From Buttiauxella noackiae ATCC 51607 (GTDB lineage: Bacteria; Pseudomonadota; Gammaproteobacteria; Enterobacterales; Enterobacteriaceae), in the NCBI RefSeq assembly GCF_001654865.1, contig NZ_LXEO01000065.1, positions 95,197 to 159,196 of the forward strand: 64,000 nucleotides of DNA, written 5' to 3'. The position numbers and the translations under genes were made by a program. The notes under the pieces were generated by a model. That model was not told the origin of the DNA and ran no database searches. It saw only the letters and a list, made by a program, of their open reading frames with translations. Below are positions 39,054 to 49,993 of the stretch, piece after piece. How positions within the stretch are numbered: position 1 is the first letter of the stretch; each line of letters opens with the position of its first letter.

Positions 39054-39437
39054 TTATTCACTAACGAATCGTGCATCCAGGCGCTTTGGGTCCGCACCAT
39101 ACTCGTTTTCGCCTGGCGTGCCGTTCTGGCAATTAAACGCCAGAATAATCAACCAGCCCACTAACGGAATTAACAACAGTAACAGCCACCAGGCTGAACG
39201 GTCGGTATCGTGTAGGCGTCGGAACTGTACGGCCCAGTAAGGAAGAAAAATCAGTACGCCGTAAATGGTGGTCAATGCGCCTTCATCCCCTGCAATTCGT
39301 AGCCCTAACATCTTGTCCAGGATGCTTAAAACCACGGTGAGCACAAGGTTGACCAGGATAAACATCCAGAACTCTTTGCGGCGTGCACGTCCACTAAAGC
39401 CAAGATAATTTTTTAAAACTTTGAAATACCAATCCAT
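39054..39437 (-). CDS. yhaH: DUF805 inner-membrane protein YhaH
   Basis: A 127-residue inner-membrane protein. The DUF805 signature is MDWYFKVLKNYLGFSGRARRKEFW at the N-terminus and FRRLHDTDRSAWW at about 80; three or four membrane segments. ATG 39437 is chosen for this conserved start, behind AAGGCGGG. Function unknown. Confidence 0.9.
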   Translation of the reverse strand: MDWYFKVLKNYLGFSGRARRKEFWMFILVNLVLTVVLSILDKMLGLRIAGDEGALTTIYGVLIFLPYWAVQFRRLHDTDRSAWWLLLLLIPLVGWLIILAFNCQNGTPGENEYGADPKRLDARFVSE

Positions 39438-39542
39438 TTGTAGCCCGCCTTGATTTTTTATCAATCACTTGATCTGTAAGCGATCTATTTCAAGAATAGC
39501 CGTGAATGGATTTTACGTAAATCATAGTTCATATGAATTTTA

Positions 39543-40535
39543 TCAACCCTTGTTAAACCGTTCGTCGCGCCCGTGAGGCTCATTCAAATCCTGAGCGGGG
39601 CCAATGGAAATAATCCCGGTAGGGTTAATGGTTTTATGGCTGCGGTAATAGTGGTGGCGGATATGCGCGAAGTCGACAGTTTCAGCGATGCCCGGCATTT
39701 GGTAGATATCACGTAAGAATCCGTACACATTCAGGTAATCGCTAATGCGATGTTTGTCGCATTTGAAGTGGGTGACATATACCGGGTCGAAACGCACCAG
39801 TGTGGTCCACAAACGAATATCCGCTTCCGTAAGTTGGTCGCCAGTTAAATAGCGGTGCTGGCCGAGGATTTGTTCTACACGTGCCAGCGCTTCAAATACT
39901 TTGGTTACGGCTTCATCGTAAGCTTCTTGAGACGTAGCAAAACCGGCTTTATATACGCCGTTATTAATGCCGTCGTAAATCCAGCTATTTAGATCATCAA
40001 TCTGGCTACGTAATGCAGTTGGGTAATAATCCCCCGCGCGAGCACCTTGTGCATCAAACGCAGTATTCAGCATACGGATGATTTCAGCAGATTCGTTACT
40101 GACGATAGTCTGTGTTTTCTTATCCCATAAAACAGGTACGGTAACGCGCCCGGTGTAATCTGAATCAGCTTGTAAATAGAGCTGATAGAGATATTCATGC
40201 TGGTATAAGCCATCACCGGTAGCGTTTGGGAAATCATCATCAAACGTCCAGCCATCCTGCAACATGAGCGGGTTAACCACAGAAACAGAGATAAGAGACT
40301 CGAGGCCTTTTAACGCGCGCATGATTAACGTGCGGTGCGCCCAGGGGCAGGCGAGGGAGACATAAAGATGATAGCGGTCTTTTTCAGCAGCAAAACCACC
40401 TTTACCGGTTGGGCCGGGTTCACCATCCGCTGTTAGCCAGTTGCGAAAAGCTGACTCTGAGCGTTTGAAACTGCCGCCTGTGGATTTGGTGTCGTACCAG
40501 ACATCGTGCCAGACGCCATCAATTAATTGTCCCAT
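39543..40535 (-). CDS. yqjG: Glutathionyl-hydroquinone reductase YqjG
   Basis: A 330-residue Xi-class glutathione transferase (E. coli 328). Cys63 in SLACPWAHRT is the catalytic residue that removes glutathione from glutathionyl-hydroquinones. SNESAEIIRML is the glutathione-binding segment. It lies 79 bases downstream of yqjF, with a terminator between. Confidence 0.95.
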   Translation of the reverse strand: MGQLIDGVWHDVWYDTKSTGGSFKRSESAFRNWLTADGEPGPTGKGGFAAEKDRYHLYVSLACPWAHRTLIMRALKGLESLISVSVVNPLMLQDGWTFDDDFPNATGDGLYQHEYLYQLYLQADSDYTGRVTVPVLWDKKTQTIVSNESAEIIRMLNTAFDAQGARAGDYYPTALRSQIDDLNSWIYDGINNGVYKAGFATSQEAYDEAVTKVFEALARVEQILGQHRYLTGDQLTEADIRLWTTLVRFDPVYVTHFKCDKHRISDYLNVYGFLRDIYQMPGIAETVDFAHIRHHYYRSHKTINPTGIISIGPAQDLNEPHGRDERFNKG

Positions 40536-40564
40536 TTCATTCTCCTCGTGAGCCTTAAAAACAA

Positions 40565-40595
40565 AAAAGCGAAGGGATTAACCTTCGCTTTTACT
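40565..40595. terminator. Terminator between yqjF and yqjG
   Basis: An 11-bp stem AAAAGCGAAGG / CCTTCGCTTTT with a 6-base loop, flanked by A and T runs. It separates yqjF transcription from yqjG. Confidence 0.85.
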
Positions 40596-40614
40596 TCTAA
40601 TCAGTATAGAAGCC

Positions 40615-41007
40615 TTACCAGTTTTTCTTCAGAATACGGTCGATGCTGTAGGCACCTGGTCCGAAGATAGCCAGTAACAGGTAACCACCGGCGATGGTGA
40701 AGTTCTTCATAAACATTGTTGAGTTCATGCCCTGGCTGAAATCACCGTGGAACAAGAACGCTGTCAGAATTGTGAACACGGCAGTGATAATCGCTGTGGT
40801 ACGAGTAAAGAAACCGAACAGAATTGCCAGGCCGCCGCCAAACTCAAGCAGAATGGTCAATGGCAGTAAAAACCCAGGAACACCCATCGCTTCCATATAT
40901 TGTTGAGTGCCGGCATAACCGTTAATTTTGCCCCAACCTGCAACGATGAACAGAATCGGCATCAGGATACGAGCTAACAGAACACCTGCATCATCTAATT
41001 TTTTCAT
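40615..41007 (-). CDS. yqjF: DoxX family membrane protein YqjF
   Basis: A 130-residue inner-membrane protein with about four segments. LARILMPILFIVAGWGKINGY and LLEFGGGLAILFGF are typical of the DoxX/YqjF family. Its biochemical role is not established; in E. coli yqjF is induced by the same YhaJ-linked aromatic signal as yqjG and yhaK. Confidence 0.92.
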   Translation of the reverse strand: MKKLDDAGVLLARILMPILFIVAGWGKINGYAGTQQYMEAMGVPGFLLPLTILLEFGGGLAILFGFFTRTTAIITAVFTILTAFLFHGDFSQGMNSTMFMKNFTIAGGYLLLAIFGPGAYSIDRILKKNW

Positions 41008-41173
41008 TTTACTCTCCAGCGAATCTCTTGTGGGTGCTATCAGCCCAGGGATGTTTGTCTTTGCAATTCCCGGAGTTACCGGTGATTGCGGTTGATGGAA
41101 AGGATAATAGACGGGACGTTAAGGGATTGTTAGCAAGGAAAACTGTCGATGTTTTTCAATATTACTGACTAAT

Positions 41174-41201
41174 AAAAACGCCGCCTGAATAAGGCGGCGT
41201 T
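41174..41201 (-). terminator. Terminator after yqjK
   Basis: A 9-bp stem AACGCCGCC / GGCGGCGTT followed on the minus strand by TTTTATT. It closes the yqjC/D/E/K series, six bases after the yqjK stop. Confidence 0.88.
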
Positions 41202-41206
41202 GGAGA

Positions 41207-41497
41207 CTAATGCGATTGCGGCTGTATTGTGTTGCGAATCAGGCGCCATGTACTCCAGACGCCTAGCCCGCGCCTTGCCCAACGCATCAGGAAGCCAGGG
41301 TGGCGCACTGTCCAGATAGCCATAGCACTGCTGGCGACTAATGCATACCGGCGTAAGCTAATCAGTGTGTTCCAGCTTCTGTCATAAGTCGCTGTCACTT
41401 CAAGCCAGTCGCGTTTGCTTGCACTTAAATCCAGCCGTTGCTGCTGAATCTGGCTGAGTAAAAATGCTTTGCGTTTATCTAGCTCACGTTTACTCAT
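41207..41497 (-). CDS. yqjK: YqjK-like protein
   Basis: A 96-residue basic protein with the conserved start KRELDKRKAFLLSQIQQQRLDL. A central hydrophobic stretch (about 50-65) may be membrane-embedded. Its ATG overlaps the yqjE stop by four bases (ATGA). Function unknown. Confidence 0.92.
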   Translation of the reverse strand: MSKRELDKRKAFLLSQIQQQRLDLSASKRDWLEVTATYDRSWNTLISLRRYALVASSAMAIWTVRHPGFLMRWARRGLGVWSTWRLIRNTIQPQSH

Positions 41498-41892
41498 AGT
41501 TTGTCATCTTCCAGCAACGAGCGGTCATTTTCGAGCTCGCGACGGGTATGGCGAAGCAAAGTGGACTGACGCGATTTATGCAGAGTCCAGATACCACCGA
41601 TGAAAGCCAGACCCAACAAAACGACTGTTGTCGCGATCATAGCGTTCAGGCGGTATTGCGGCTCGACGGCCCAGAAAACCAGCACCACAAGACTCATTAA
41701 GCCAAATGCAGCAAACAGCATGGTTAACCCAAGCATCAGGAGTAACTGGATGAGATGTGCTTTCTCCTCTTCCAGTTCCACGACTGCAAGCCGCACACGC
41801 GTTTCCACCATCCCAACGATGATAGTGACAAGGCGCTGGCCAATGCCGAGCACGCCTTTACCTGGACCTTGAGGTTGATGGGATTCAGGCAT
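41494..41892 (-). CDS. yqjE: Phage holin-like inner-membrane protein YqjE
   Basis: A 132-residue protein of the PF07332 (holin superfamily III) group. Two membrane segments lie at about 50-72 and 80-105, with charged ends. ATG 41892 is the conserved start; a longer frame overlaps yqjD. It lies 2 bases after the yqjD stop. Confidence 0.92.
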   Translation of the reverse strand: MPESHQPQGPGKGVLGIGQRLVTIIVGMVETRVRLAVVELEEEKAHLIQLLLMLGLTMLFAAFGLMSLVVLVFWAVEPQYRLNAMIATTVVLLGLAFIGGIWTLHKSRQSTLLRHTRRELENDRSLLEDDKL

Positions 41893-41894
41893 AA

Positions 41895-42200
41895 TTAACG
41901 ACGCGTCAGCAGGACACCGAGTACGACGCCAATCGCCGCCCCAATGCCAACACCAGTCCATGGGTTTTCACGCACATAATCGTCAGCTTTCGCGGCGGCT
42001 TCACGGGTTTGTTTAGCAATAACATCTCCGGTATCACCCAGGCGTACACGGCTTTCTTTCAGTGCTTTTTCAGCTTTGCCACGCAGCTTTTCAAGTTCAG
42101 ATTTTGATTTATCCGTCGATGCACTCAGCACCTCTTCAAGGGTATCTGCCAGGGATTTCAACTCAGCGCGCAAATGTTCTGATGTAGTATCTTTTGACAT
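41895..42200 (-). CDS. yqjD: Membrane-anchored ribosome-binding protein YqjD
   Basis: A 101-residue DUF883 protein. A long helical, charged N-terminal part is followed by ENPWTGVGIGAAIGVVLGVL, a single C-terminal membrane anchor. In E. coli it binds 70S ribosomes at the membrane in stationary phase under RpoS control. It lies 36 bases after yqjC. Confidence 0.94.
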   Translation of the reverse strand: MSKDTTSEHLRAELKSLADTLEEVLSASTDKSKSELEKLRGKAEKALKESRVRLGDTGDVIAKQTREAAAKADDYVRENPWTGVGIGAAIGVVLGVLLTRR

Positions 42201-42236
42201 GGTTCTCTCCAGGTGTTTGAGGTTGATCCTTAAAAC

Positions 42237-42605
42237 TTAGTAATCACGAGCCTGCAAAGTTTTCAGCTCGTGCTCAGCTTCAGCCAGTTTCTGTTCCCGT
42301 TTTGAAATTTTATCAGCATCGCCTTTTTCGCGAGCTTCCTTCAGATCTGCTTTCCGTTCGGTGATTTCAGCTTTTTGTTCGTTGATTTTCTTCTGATGAG
42401 CCGCGCGTAAACTGCTGTCAGTACAATTAGCGCGAACTTCTTTCAACGCTTTGTTGAGCCCGTCGACACGGCTTTTGTTCTGGTGCTTCTCCGCATAGCC
42501 AATTTCACGTTGAATATCCTGTTCTTTTTCACTGCACAGCGAGCTCGCATGTGCCACAGAAGTCAGAGATAACAAGGCAAGAGCCAGTACGGTACGGTAA
42601 TTCAT
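42237..42605 (-). CDS. yqjC: Periplasmic DUF1090 protein YqjC
   Basis: A 122-residue protein with a cleavable signal peptide (MNYRTVLALALLSLTSVAHA). The mature part is a highly charged helical coiled-coil region with two cysteines (SLCSEKE and RANCTDS). ATG 42605 begins the signal; an upstream in-frame start is rejected. Length equals E. coli. Confidence 0.93.
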   Translation of the reverse strand: MNYRTVLALALLSLTSVAHASSLCSEKEQDIQREIGYAEKHQNKSRVDGLNKALKEVRANCTDSSLRAAHQKKINEQKAEITERKADLKEAREKGDADKISKREQKLAEAEHELKTLQARDY

Positions 42606-42774
42606 GTTTACAACCTTCCATTGTGAATGTGCATTTAGCCGCGAGGTTAAGGCCACACAAAATCCAAAAATTATACGAATATGATGATTTGTAGCGATTT
42701 AAGTAAAAACAAGCATAGTCAGAAATTGAGTAAAACCCCAATCCTCGTTAGCAAATTAGGATTGCAGGAAAGGG

Positions 42775-43152
42775 TTAACCGATGCGGATATTTTCGTTGA
42801 GCACACGCGTAAGCCATGTGCTGGCGCTGTCATCTTCATCTTGCTGAGCGATAACGTAGCCATGCGGCAGCGTTTTATACAACACGGCTTTAGCAGCCTC
42901 GCTTTGCGCACTCGAATCAAATTTTATCAATAACGAATTGTTGTCAGGCGTAATGCTTTTAAAGCGAATACCGTTGGCATCAAGGTGGTGCCAGACATAA
43001 AACCCGTCAGGCATGCTGATGCCTTGTTGGCTGGAGCGAATCTCAAGTGTGGACTCAGTGCGCTGCATTCCCGACCATATCAGTATCGAGGCCGCGGCAA
43101 TTGCGCCAATCAACATCGTGGCCCTTAGGCCACGAAAAAAATGTGTTTTCAT
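42775..43152 (-). CDS. mzrA: EnvZ/OmpR regulator MzrA
   Basis: A 125-residue inner-membrane protein (E. coli 127). One N-terminal membrane segment (about 10-28) precedes a periplasmic domain. It links the CpxA/R and EnvZ/OmpR systems by binding EnvZ in E. coli. It follows yqjA by 11 bases, as in the yqjA-mzrA operon. Confidence 0.92.
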   Translation of the reverse strand: MKTHFFRGLRATMLIGAIAAASILIWSGMQRTESTLEIRSSQQGISMPDGFYVWHHLDANGIRFKSITPDNNSLLIKFDSSAQSEAAKAVLYKTLPHGYVIAQQDEDDSASTWLTRVLNENIRIG

Positions 43153-43163
43153 CGTTATCCCTC

Positions 43164-43826
43164 TTAACTGCGGTTACCGTATTTTTTACGCCAAAGCACA
43201 ATCAACGAACCGATCAGACCAATAACCAGTAACACGACTGGTAGCAGCATCAGGCAGGACATCAATGCATCTTCATATTTCAGGAATACTGGCGTTTTAC
43301 CGAGCAGATATCCTAGCGTGGTGAGGATTAGTACCCATAACAGGCCGCTCATCCAGTTGAAGAACTGGAAACGCGCATTGTTCAGACCAGATAAACCAGC
43401 AATAGTTGGTAACAGGGTACGAACAAATGCAATGAAGCGACCAATCAGCAATGCAGACAAGCCATGTTTATGGAACAAGTTGTGCGCACGCTGGTGATAA
43501 TGTGCGGGAAGATGCGATAGCCAGTTCTGCACGATTCTCGTGTTTCCAAGCCAACGCCCTTGAATATAACTAAGCCAGCAGCCGAGGCTTGCGGCGGTTG
43601 TCAGTAAAAGTACGGTTTCCGGAAAACCCATCGCCCCTTTGGCAATCAGCACACCTACCAAAACTAATAAACTATCACCGGGTAGGAAGGCTGCAGGCAG
43701 GAGGCCGTTTTCAAGGAATAAAATCATGAACAAGACGAAATAAAGCATGCCAATCATTCCCGGATTGGCGAGCGTTTCAAAATCCTGGCTCCAGAGAGCG
43801 TTCAACAGTTGCGAGAGAAGTTCCAT
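43164..43826 (-). CDS. yqjA: DedA family membrane protein YqjA
   Basis: A 220-residue DedA/SNARE-associated family protein, exact E. coli length. [18 protein letters not shown] and [18 protein letters not shown] are family motifs. YqjA supports proton-motive force, alkaline tolerance and drug resistance. First gene of yqjA-mzrA. Confidence 0.95.
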   Translation of the reverse strand: MELLSQLLNALWSQDFETLANPGMIGMLYFVLFMILFLENGLLPAAFLPGDSLLVLVGVLIAKGAMGFPETVLLLTTAASLGCWLSYIQGRWLGNTRIVQNWLSHLPAHYHQRAHNLFHKHGLSALLIGRFIAFVRTLLPTIAGLSGLNNARFQFFNWMSGLLWVLILTTLGYLLGKTPVFLKYEDALMSCLMLLPVVLLVIGLIGSLIVLWRKKYGNRS

Positions 43827-43904
43827 TCAGTGTTCCTGGCACATCGGTTAAGGCCGCTGATCAATGTCAGATAAGTAGAGTGCGGCTTTGTTATACCCTT
43901 ACAT

Positions 43905-44042
43905 ACTTCAAGTCGCATGTGCGTTGGCAATACTCGACCCATTCCTGGGCCTCGCTCACCTCAGTCACTTACTTAAGTAAGCTTCGGTGAATTCACTGCC
44001 TCGCCGCCTTCCTGCAACTCGAATTATTCTGGATATATGCCT
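43905..44042. repeat. Dispersed palindromic intergenic element, copy A (complete)
   Basis: Starts ACATACTTCAAGTCGCATGTGC and ends GCAACTCGAATTATTCTGG, with a central palindrome TTACTTAAGTAA near 43971. Copies B (25948-26040) and C (32249-32277) share its arms. The length (about 138 bp) and intergenic location suggest a MITE-like or structured-RNA family common in Enterobacteriaceae. Confidence 0.7.
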
Positions 44043-44237
44043 TGTTGTAGTTGCCGCCTACAATCCACTGCTCGTAAGCCATTCGCGCCACAACTCCATG
44101 TGAATGCGACCGGGTAGCTACTTAGCAAAGCTAATACCAACAGTGAAATTGCATCTAATTGTAACAAAGCTCTGTCTAATGCGTCACAGTATTTGTGCTT
44201 TGTTGAGGATTGATTTTGATGACTCGTCGGGGGGCTG

Positions 44238-44288
44238 GCGAGGGTATTTACAAACGCTGACACTATTGGTTGGTTTGCTTACCCTCGC
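44238..44288. other. Long imperfect hairpin after exuR
   Basis: GCGAGGGTA and TACCCTCGC pair, with inner CAAAC / GTTTG extending the stem. It starts 13 bases after the exuR stop; no T-tract, so possibly an mRNA-stabilising 3' end. Confidence 0.5.
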
Positions 44289-44300
44289 GCGGGAAAATGA

Positions 44301-45077
44301 CTATTTTTGACCGTTTGCGGCAGTATCGAGATGAATAACCGGGTTATCTGCAAATAAGTAGCGATCGGCGTTAAATTCGAAATCATCGCTGGTCGCATCA
44401 AATAGCATCTGTTTGGTATTTTCCAGATGTTGCCACATCGCCAGTTTGGCGGCATGAGGGTCTTTACGAATCAGTGCTTTAAGAATTTGGTCGTGGTCTT
44501 CACACCAGTTATCCACGGTGCGTTTATCAATGTGCTCGTGAAGTTTTTTCCAGTATGGGTTGTGGATACGCTGGCTCCACATTTTTTCCACGATTGCGGC
44601 AAGGGCGCTATTTTGAGAGGCGAGCGCGACTTGAGTGTGAAAATGAAGGTCCCACTCTGAATCGCGGAAACTTTCCTCATTACGCGCCATTTCCTGAATT
44701 TCCATCAGTTTGACAATATCTTGCTTCGTGACCTGGGTGGCGGCAAATTCTGCGATATTGCTTTCAATCAACTGGCGAGCCTGTAGCAGCTCAAATGGCC
44801 CAAAGCTTGCGAACTCAAACTGTTCGTCAGGAAGGTTGGTGTACTTCGCCTGATTGGCGATGACGTGGATGCCAGAGCCTTTACGTACTTCAACGTAACC
44901 TTCCACTTCCAGCATAATAATCGCTTCACGAACCACAGTGCGGCTCACGTTCTTTTCTTCAGCAATAAAGCGCTCTGCCGGGAGTTTTTCCCCAACCAGA
45001 TAAACACCGTTTTCGATGCGTTGTTTAAGTTCAGCTGCCAATTGCTGATAAAGACGACGTGGTTCCATAACTTCCAT
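44301..45077 (-). CDS. exuR: Hexuronate regulon repressor ExuR
   Basis: A 258-residue GntR-family (FadR-subfamily) repressor, E. coli length. The HTH is [29 protein letters not shown]; the FCD domain follows. It represses exuT, uxaCA and itself until galacturonate or glucuronate is present. An ExuR-like operator lies 35-52 bases upstream. Confidence 0.96.
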   Translation of the reverse strand: MEVMEPRRLYQQLAAELKQRIENGVYLVGEKLPAERFIAEEKNVSRTVVREAIIMLEVEGYVEVRKGSGIHVIANQAKYTNLPDEQFEFASFGPFELLQARQLIESNIAEFAATQVTKQDIVKLMEIQEMARNEESFRDSEWDLHFHTQVALASQNSALAAIVEKMWSQRIHNPYWKKLHEHIDKRTVDNWCEDHDQILKALIRKDPHAAKLAMWQHLENTKQMLFDATSDDFEFNADRYLFADNPVIHLDTAANGQK

Positions 45078-45111
45078 CTGTAGCTCCGGGAAAGGTCCTG
45101 CGGGTAACCTT

Positions 45112-45129
45112 ATTTGTTATACCACTTTT
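45112..45129. promoter_or_regulatory. ExuR-like operator before exuR
   Basis: ATTTGTTATACCACTTTT resembles the UxuR/ExuR type palindrome around TATACCA. It suggests autoregulation. Confidence 0.45.
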
Positions 45130-45157
45130 CAAAGTTCGGCTCCACATTCTAGATACA

Positions 45158-45184
45158 CAAAAGCCGCCCGTGGGCGGCTTTGTA
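45158..45184 (-). terminator. exuT terminator
   Basis: AAGCCGCC CGTG GGCGGCTT with T-rich flank on the minus strand. It ends exuT before exuR. Confidence 0.85.
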
Positions 45185-45202
45185 AACAAATTTGAGACAC
45201 CG

Positions 45203-46498
45203 TTATGCTATTGCTTGCTTCGGTTTTTGCGAGTCGTTCAACTCACTGATTGGTTTGTTTTGTAGCACGGTCCAGATAACGATAGCGCCGAGGATATCGA
45301 ACACTGCCAATGCAGCAAACAGTGGGCTAAAGCCAAGGGTATCAGCCAGTGCGCCTACAACCAGAGCAAACATGGTGCTCGCAGTCCAAGCTGCCATACC
45401 GGTCAGGCCGTTTGCCGTTGCCACTTCGTTACGACCGAACACGTCAGAAGACAGAGTGATCAGTGCGCCAGACAGTGACTGGTGAGCAAAGCCGCCAACA
45501 CACAGCAGAGCGATTGCAACATATGGGCTAGTGAACAGGCCGATTGTACCTGGAGCAATCATCAGAATCGCACCCATGGTCACAACCAGTTTACGAGAGA
45601 CAATCAGGTTAACACCGAATACGCGTTGGAAGATTGGTGGCAGGTAGCCGCCAACGATACAACCCAGGTCAGCAAACAGCATTGGCAGCCAGGCAAACAT
45701 CGCAATGTGTTTCAGGTCAAAGCCGTAGACTTTAAACATGAACAATGGGATCCAGGCGTTGAAAGTACCCCAGGCTGGCTCAGCAAGGAAACGCGGCAGA
45801 GCAATACCCCAGAATTGACGGTTCTGCAGGATTTTCCAGGCGCTCATTTTTTTGCTGTTGTTAGTCTGGTGATGCGCTTCCTGCCCACCGATGATGTATT
45901 CGCGTTCTTGTTCAGAAAGACGTTTCTGATCGCGTGGGTGTTTGTAGAAAACCAACCATGCCATTGCCCATGCAAAGCTCAGCACACCGGAGATGATGAA
46001 AGCCATCTGCCAGCTGTGCATCACAATCGCCCATACCACTAATGGGGGGGCAATCATGCCGCCGATAGAAGAACCCACGTTGAAGTAGCCAACGGCGATT
46101 GAACGCTCTTTAGCCGGGAACCATTCACTACTGGCTTTCAGACCAGCTGGAATCATAGCCGCTTCAGCTGCACCAACTGCACCACGAGCGATAGCCAGGC
46201 CACCCCAGCTTCCTGCCAGTGCCGTTGCACCACAGAAAATTGCCCATGCGACAGCGAAGAATGCGTAGCCCACTTTCGTACCCAGTACATCAAGCACGTA
46301 ACCTGCAACAGGCTGCATGATGGTGTAGCAAGCTGAGTAAGCCGCGATGATGTAGGAATATTGCTGAGTGGAAATATGCAACTCTTCCATCAATGTTGGC
46401 GCTGCTGCAGCAATAGTGTTACGTGTCAGGTAACCCAGAATTGTACCCATGGTTACCAGGGCTATCATGTACCAGCGCAAGCCTTGAATCTTTCGCAT
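45203..46498 (-). CDS. exuT: Hexuronate transporter ExuT
   Basis: A 431-residue MFS permease (ACS family) importing galacturonate and glucuronate. RWYMIALVTMGTILGYLTRN is the first membrane segment; GAAEAAMIPAGLKASSEWFPAKER is the family loop. ATG 46498 is preferred (GGGATGA about 10 bases upstream); an in-frame ATG at 46510 abuts its ribosome site. Divergent from uxaCA. Confidence 0.94.
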   Translation of the reverse strand: MRKIQGLRWYMIALVTMGTILGYLTRNTIAAAAPTLMEELHISTQQYSYIIAAYSACYTIMQPVAGYVLDVLGTKVGYAFFAVAWAIFCGATALAGSWGGLAIARGAVGAAEAAMIPAGLKASSEWFPAKERSIAVGYFNVGSSIGGMIAPPLVVWAIVMHSWQMAFIISGVLSFAWAMAWLVFYKHPRDQKRLSEQEREYIIGGQEAHHQTNNSKKMSAWKILQNRQFWGIALPRFLAEPAWGTFNAWIPLFMFKVYGFDLKHIAMFAWLPMLFADLGCIVGGYLPPIFQRVFGVNLIVSRKLVVTMGAILMIAPGTIGLFTSPYVAIALLCVGGFAHQSLSGALITLSSDVFGRNEVATANGLTGMAAWTASTMFALVVGALADTLGFSPLFAALAVFDILGAIVIWTVLQNKPISELNDSQKPKQAIA

Positions 46499-46762
46499 TT
46501 CGAATGTCATCCCGTCTTATAAACAACCGCATATCATGCGGTCGTACGTCCGGCACTGCTGCCAGAGCGTTTGATCTATAAAGGGGTTCATATCCGGGGG
46601 TATCACCCGGTACGACCCGTACCTTGCCATATTTAAAAAAACTGCCTGTGGCAATTCCGGTTTCCGTACCGCGATGCGCTGTTATTGATATCAGCGTCTG
46701 AAGTAATTCCATTACGACTGTATTGCGACGGCAGAAAGATAACTTGTCATACAGCTTCAAAA

Positions 46763-46778
46763 GTTGAGTGATATCACA
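46763..46778. promoter_or_regulatory. CRP-like site in exuT-uxaC gap
   Basis: GTTGAGTGATATCACA: the right half is a perfect TCACA, the left half matches TGTGA at 3 of 5. Confidence 0.45.
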
Positions 46779-46876
46779 AAAGTGTCGATCGGCTCCCTCT
46801 TAGGGGGTAGGGGCTTTCAGGCCAGAACTGGCGCGGGATGCGGCTTGGTTTTAAACACAATATTAACAATAAAAGT

Positions 46877-46909
46877 GTGGTTTTTGTGACGGATACCACA
46901 AAAATCCAC
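46877..46909. promoter_or_regulatory. Inverted repeat, possible ExuR operator
   Basis: GTGGTTTTTGTG and CACAAAAATCCAC form an imperfect inverted repeat separated by 8 bases, about 80 bases upstream of uxaC. The right arm includes GGATACCACA, similar to part of the ExuR-type sequence. Confidence 0.45.
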
Positions 46910-46935
46910 TCGGTCTCCAGAAATTGGTGTGATAA

Positions 46936-48399
<1,464 letters not shown>

Positions 48400-48417
48400 T
48401 CAGGCTCTGAGGTTGAT

Positions 48418-49905
48418 ATGCAATACATTAAGATCCATACGCAAGATAACGTCGCTGTTGCGTTAGTGGACCTGGCTGAAGGTGAAGTGGTTACCGTTGA
48501 AGGTGTAGAGGTTACTCTGCGCCAGCCGGTGCTTCGTGGCCATAAATTTGCGCTGGTTACCATTGCGCAAGGTGAGAACGTCGTTAAATACGGTTTACCA
48601 ATTGGCCATGCTTTGGCGACGATTGAAGCCGGTGAGCACATTCACTCACACAATGCGCGTACTAATCTGAACGATTTGGATGAGTATAGCTATCAACCTG
48701 ATTTCCAGTCTCTGGCAAGCCAGGCTGCAGACCGCGATGTGAGCGTTTACCGTCGTGCAAACGGCTCAGTAGGCGTACGTAACGAGCTGTGGATTCTGCC
48801 AACCGTGGGCTGTGTAAACGGCATCGCACGTCAGATCCAGAATCGTTTCCTGAAACAGAACAACGATGCCGAAGATATCGACGGTGTGTTCCTGTTCAGC
48901 CATCCGTTCGGTTGTTCACAGTTGGGTGAAGACCACGTCAACACTCGCACCATGCTGCAAAACATGGTGCACCACCCAAATGCGGGTGCGGTACTGGTGA
49001 TTGGCCTGGGTTGCGAAAACAACCAGGTGAGCGCCTTCCGCGAAACGTTGGGTGAATATGATGCATCTCGTGTTCACTTCATGGTTTGCCAACAGCAAGA
49101 CGACGAAGTTGAAGCCGGGCTTGAGCAACTGCAAGAGCTGTACGAAGTGATGCGTCATGACAAACGTGAACCAGGTAAAATTAGCGAACTGAAATTCGGC
49201 CTTGAGTGCGGCGGTTCTGACGGTTTATCCGGTATTACGGCTAACCCAATGCTGGGTCGTTTCTCCGATTATATGGTGGCAAACGGCGGCACGACTGTGC
49301 TGACGGAAGTCCCGGAAATGTTTGGTGCTGAACGTATTCTGATGAGCCACTGCCGCGACGAAGCGACGTTTGAAAAAACCGTCACCATGGTGAACGACTT
49401 CAAACAATACTTCATCGAACACAACCAGCCGATCTACGAAAACCCATCACCAGGGAATAAAGCTGGCGGTATCACCACGCTCGAAGAAAAATCCCTCGGC
49501 TGTACGCAAAAAGCCGGTGAGAGCGAGGTTGTCGATGTCCTGCGTTATGGCGAGCGTCTGAAAACGCCTGGCCTGAACCTGTTAAGTGCGCCGGGTAACG
49601 ATGCGGTTGCCACCAGTGCATTGGCTGGAGCAGGTTGCCATATGGTGCTGTTCAGCACCGGTCGTGGCACACCATACGGCGGTTTTGTACCGACAGTTAA
49701 AATCGCAACCAACAGTGAACTGGCCACCAAAAAGCCACACTGGATTGATTTTGACGCAGGCAAACTGCTGCACGGCAGCGACATGAATACACTGCTGACA
49801 GAGTTTATCGACACCATTGTTGATATCGCTAACGGCAAGAAAACCTGCAACGAGCGTAATGATTTCCGCGAGTTGGCCATCTTTAAAAGTGGTGTCACGT
49901 TGTAA
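48418..49905 (+). CDS. uxaA: Altronate dehydratase UxaA
   Basis: A 495-residue enzyme, E. coli length. It dehydrates altronate to 2-keto-3-deoxygluconate. SAF domain at the N-terminus (about 1-85), then the GarD/UxaA catalytic domain with FGLECGGSDGLSGITANP and ENPSPGNKAGG. A homologue of GarD in this window. The altronate oxidoreductase uxaB is not present here. Confidence 0.97.
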   Translation: MQYIKIHTQDNVAVALVDLAEGEVVTVEGVEVTLRQPVLRGHKFALVTIAQGENVVKYGLPIGHALATIEAGEHIHSHNARTNLNDLDEYSYQPDFQSLASQAADRDVSVYRRANGSVGVRNELWILPTVGCVNGIARQIQNRFLKQNNDAEDIDGVFLFSHPFGCSQLGEDHVNTRTMLQNMVHHPNAGAVLVIGLGCENNQVSAFRETLGEYDASRVHFMVCQQQDDEVEAGLEQLQELYEVMRHDKREPGKISELKFGLECGGSDGLSGITANPMLGRFSDYMVANGGTTVLTEVPEMFGAERILMSHCRDEATFEKTVTMVNDFKQYFIEHNQPIYENPSPGNKAGGITTLEEKSLGCTQKAGESEVVDVLRYGERLKTPGLNLLSAPGNDAVATSALAGAGCHMVLFSTGRGTPYGGFVPTVKIATNSELATKKPHWIDFDAGKLLHGSDMNTLLTEFIDTIVDIANGKKTCNERNDFRELAIFKSGVTL

Positions 49906-49927
49906 GTAGCGTCGCAGGTGCTACCAT

Positions 49928-49966
49928 GAAACGGCATTTTGATATTCGAAATGCCGTTTTTTTTCG
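49928..49966 (+). terminator. Terminator after uxaA
   Basis: AAACGGCATTTT ... AAATGCCGTTTTTTTT forms a stem with a long T-tract 23 bases after uxaA. Confidence 0.92.
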
Positions 49967-49993
49967 CCTCATTTTAACTCACAAGGATTTGTC

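Larger units (their letters stand above)
43827..44300. other. Intergenic region yqjA-exuR
   Basis: This 474-base gap holds the dispersed palindromic element (43905-44042), the yqjA promoter region and a long imperfect hairpin near exuR (44238-44288). Short ORFs in it have no ribosome sites or recognisable products. Confidence 0.6.
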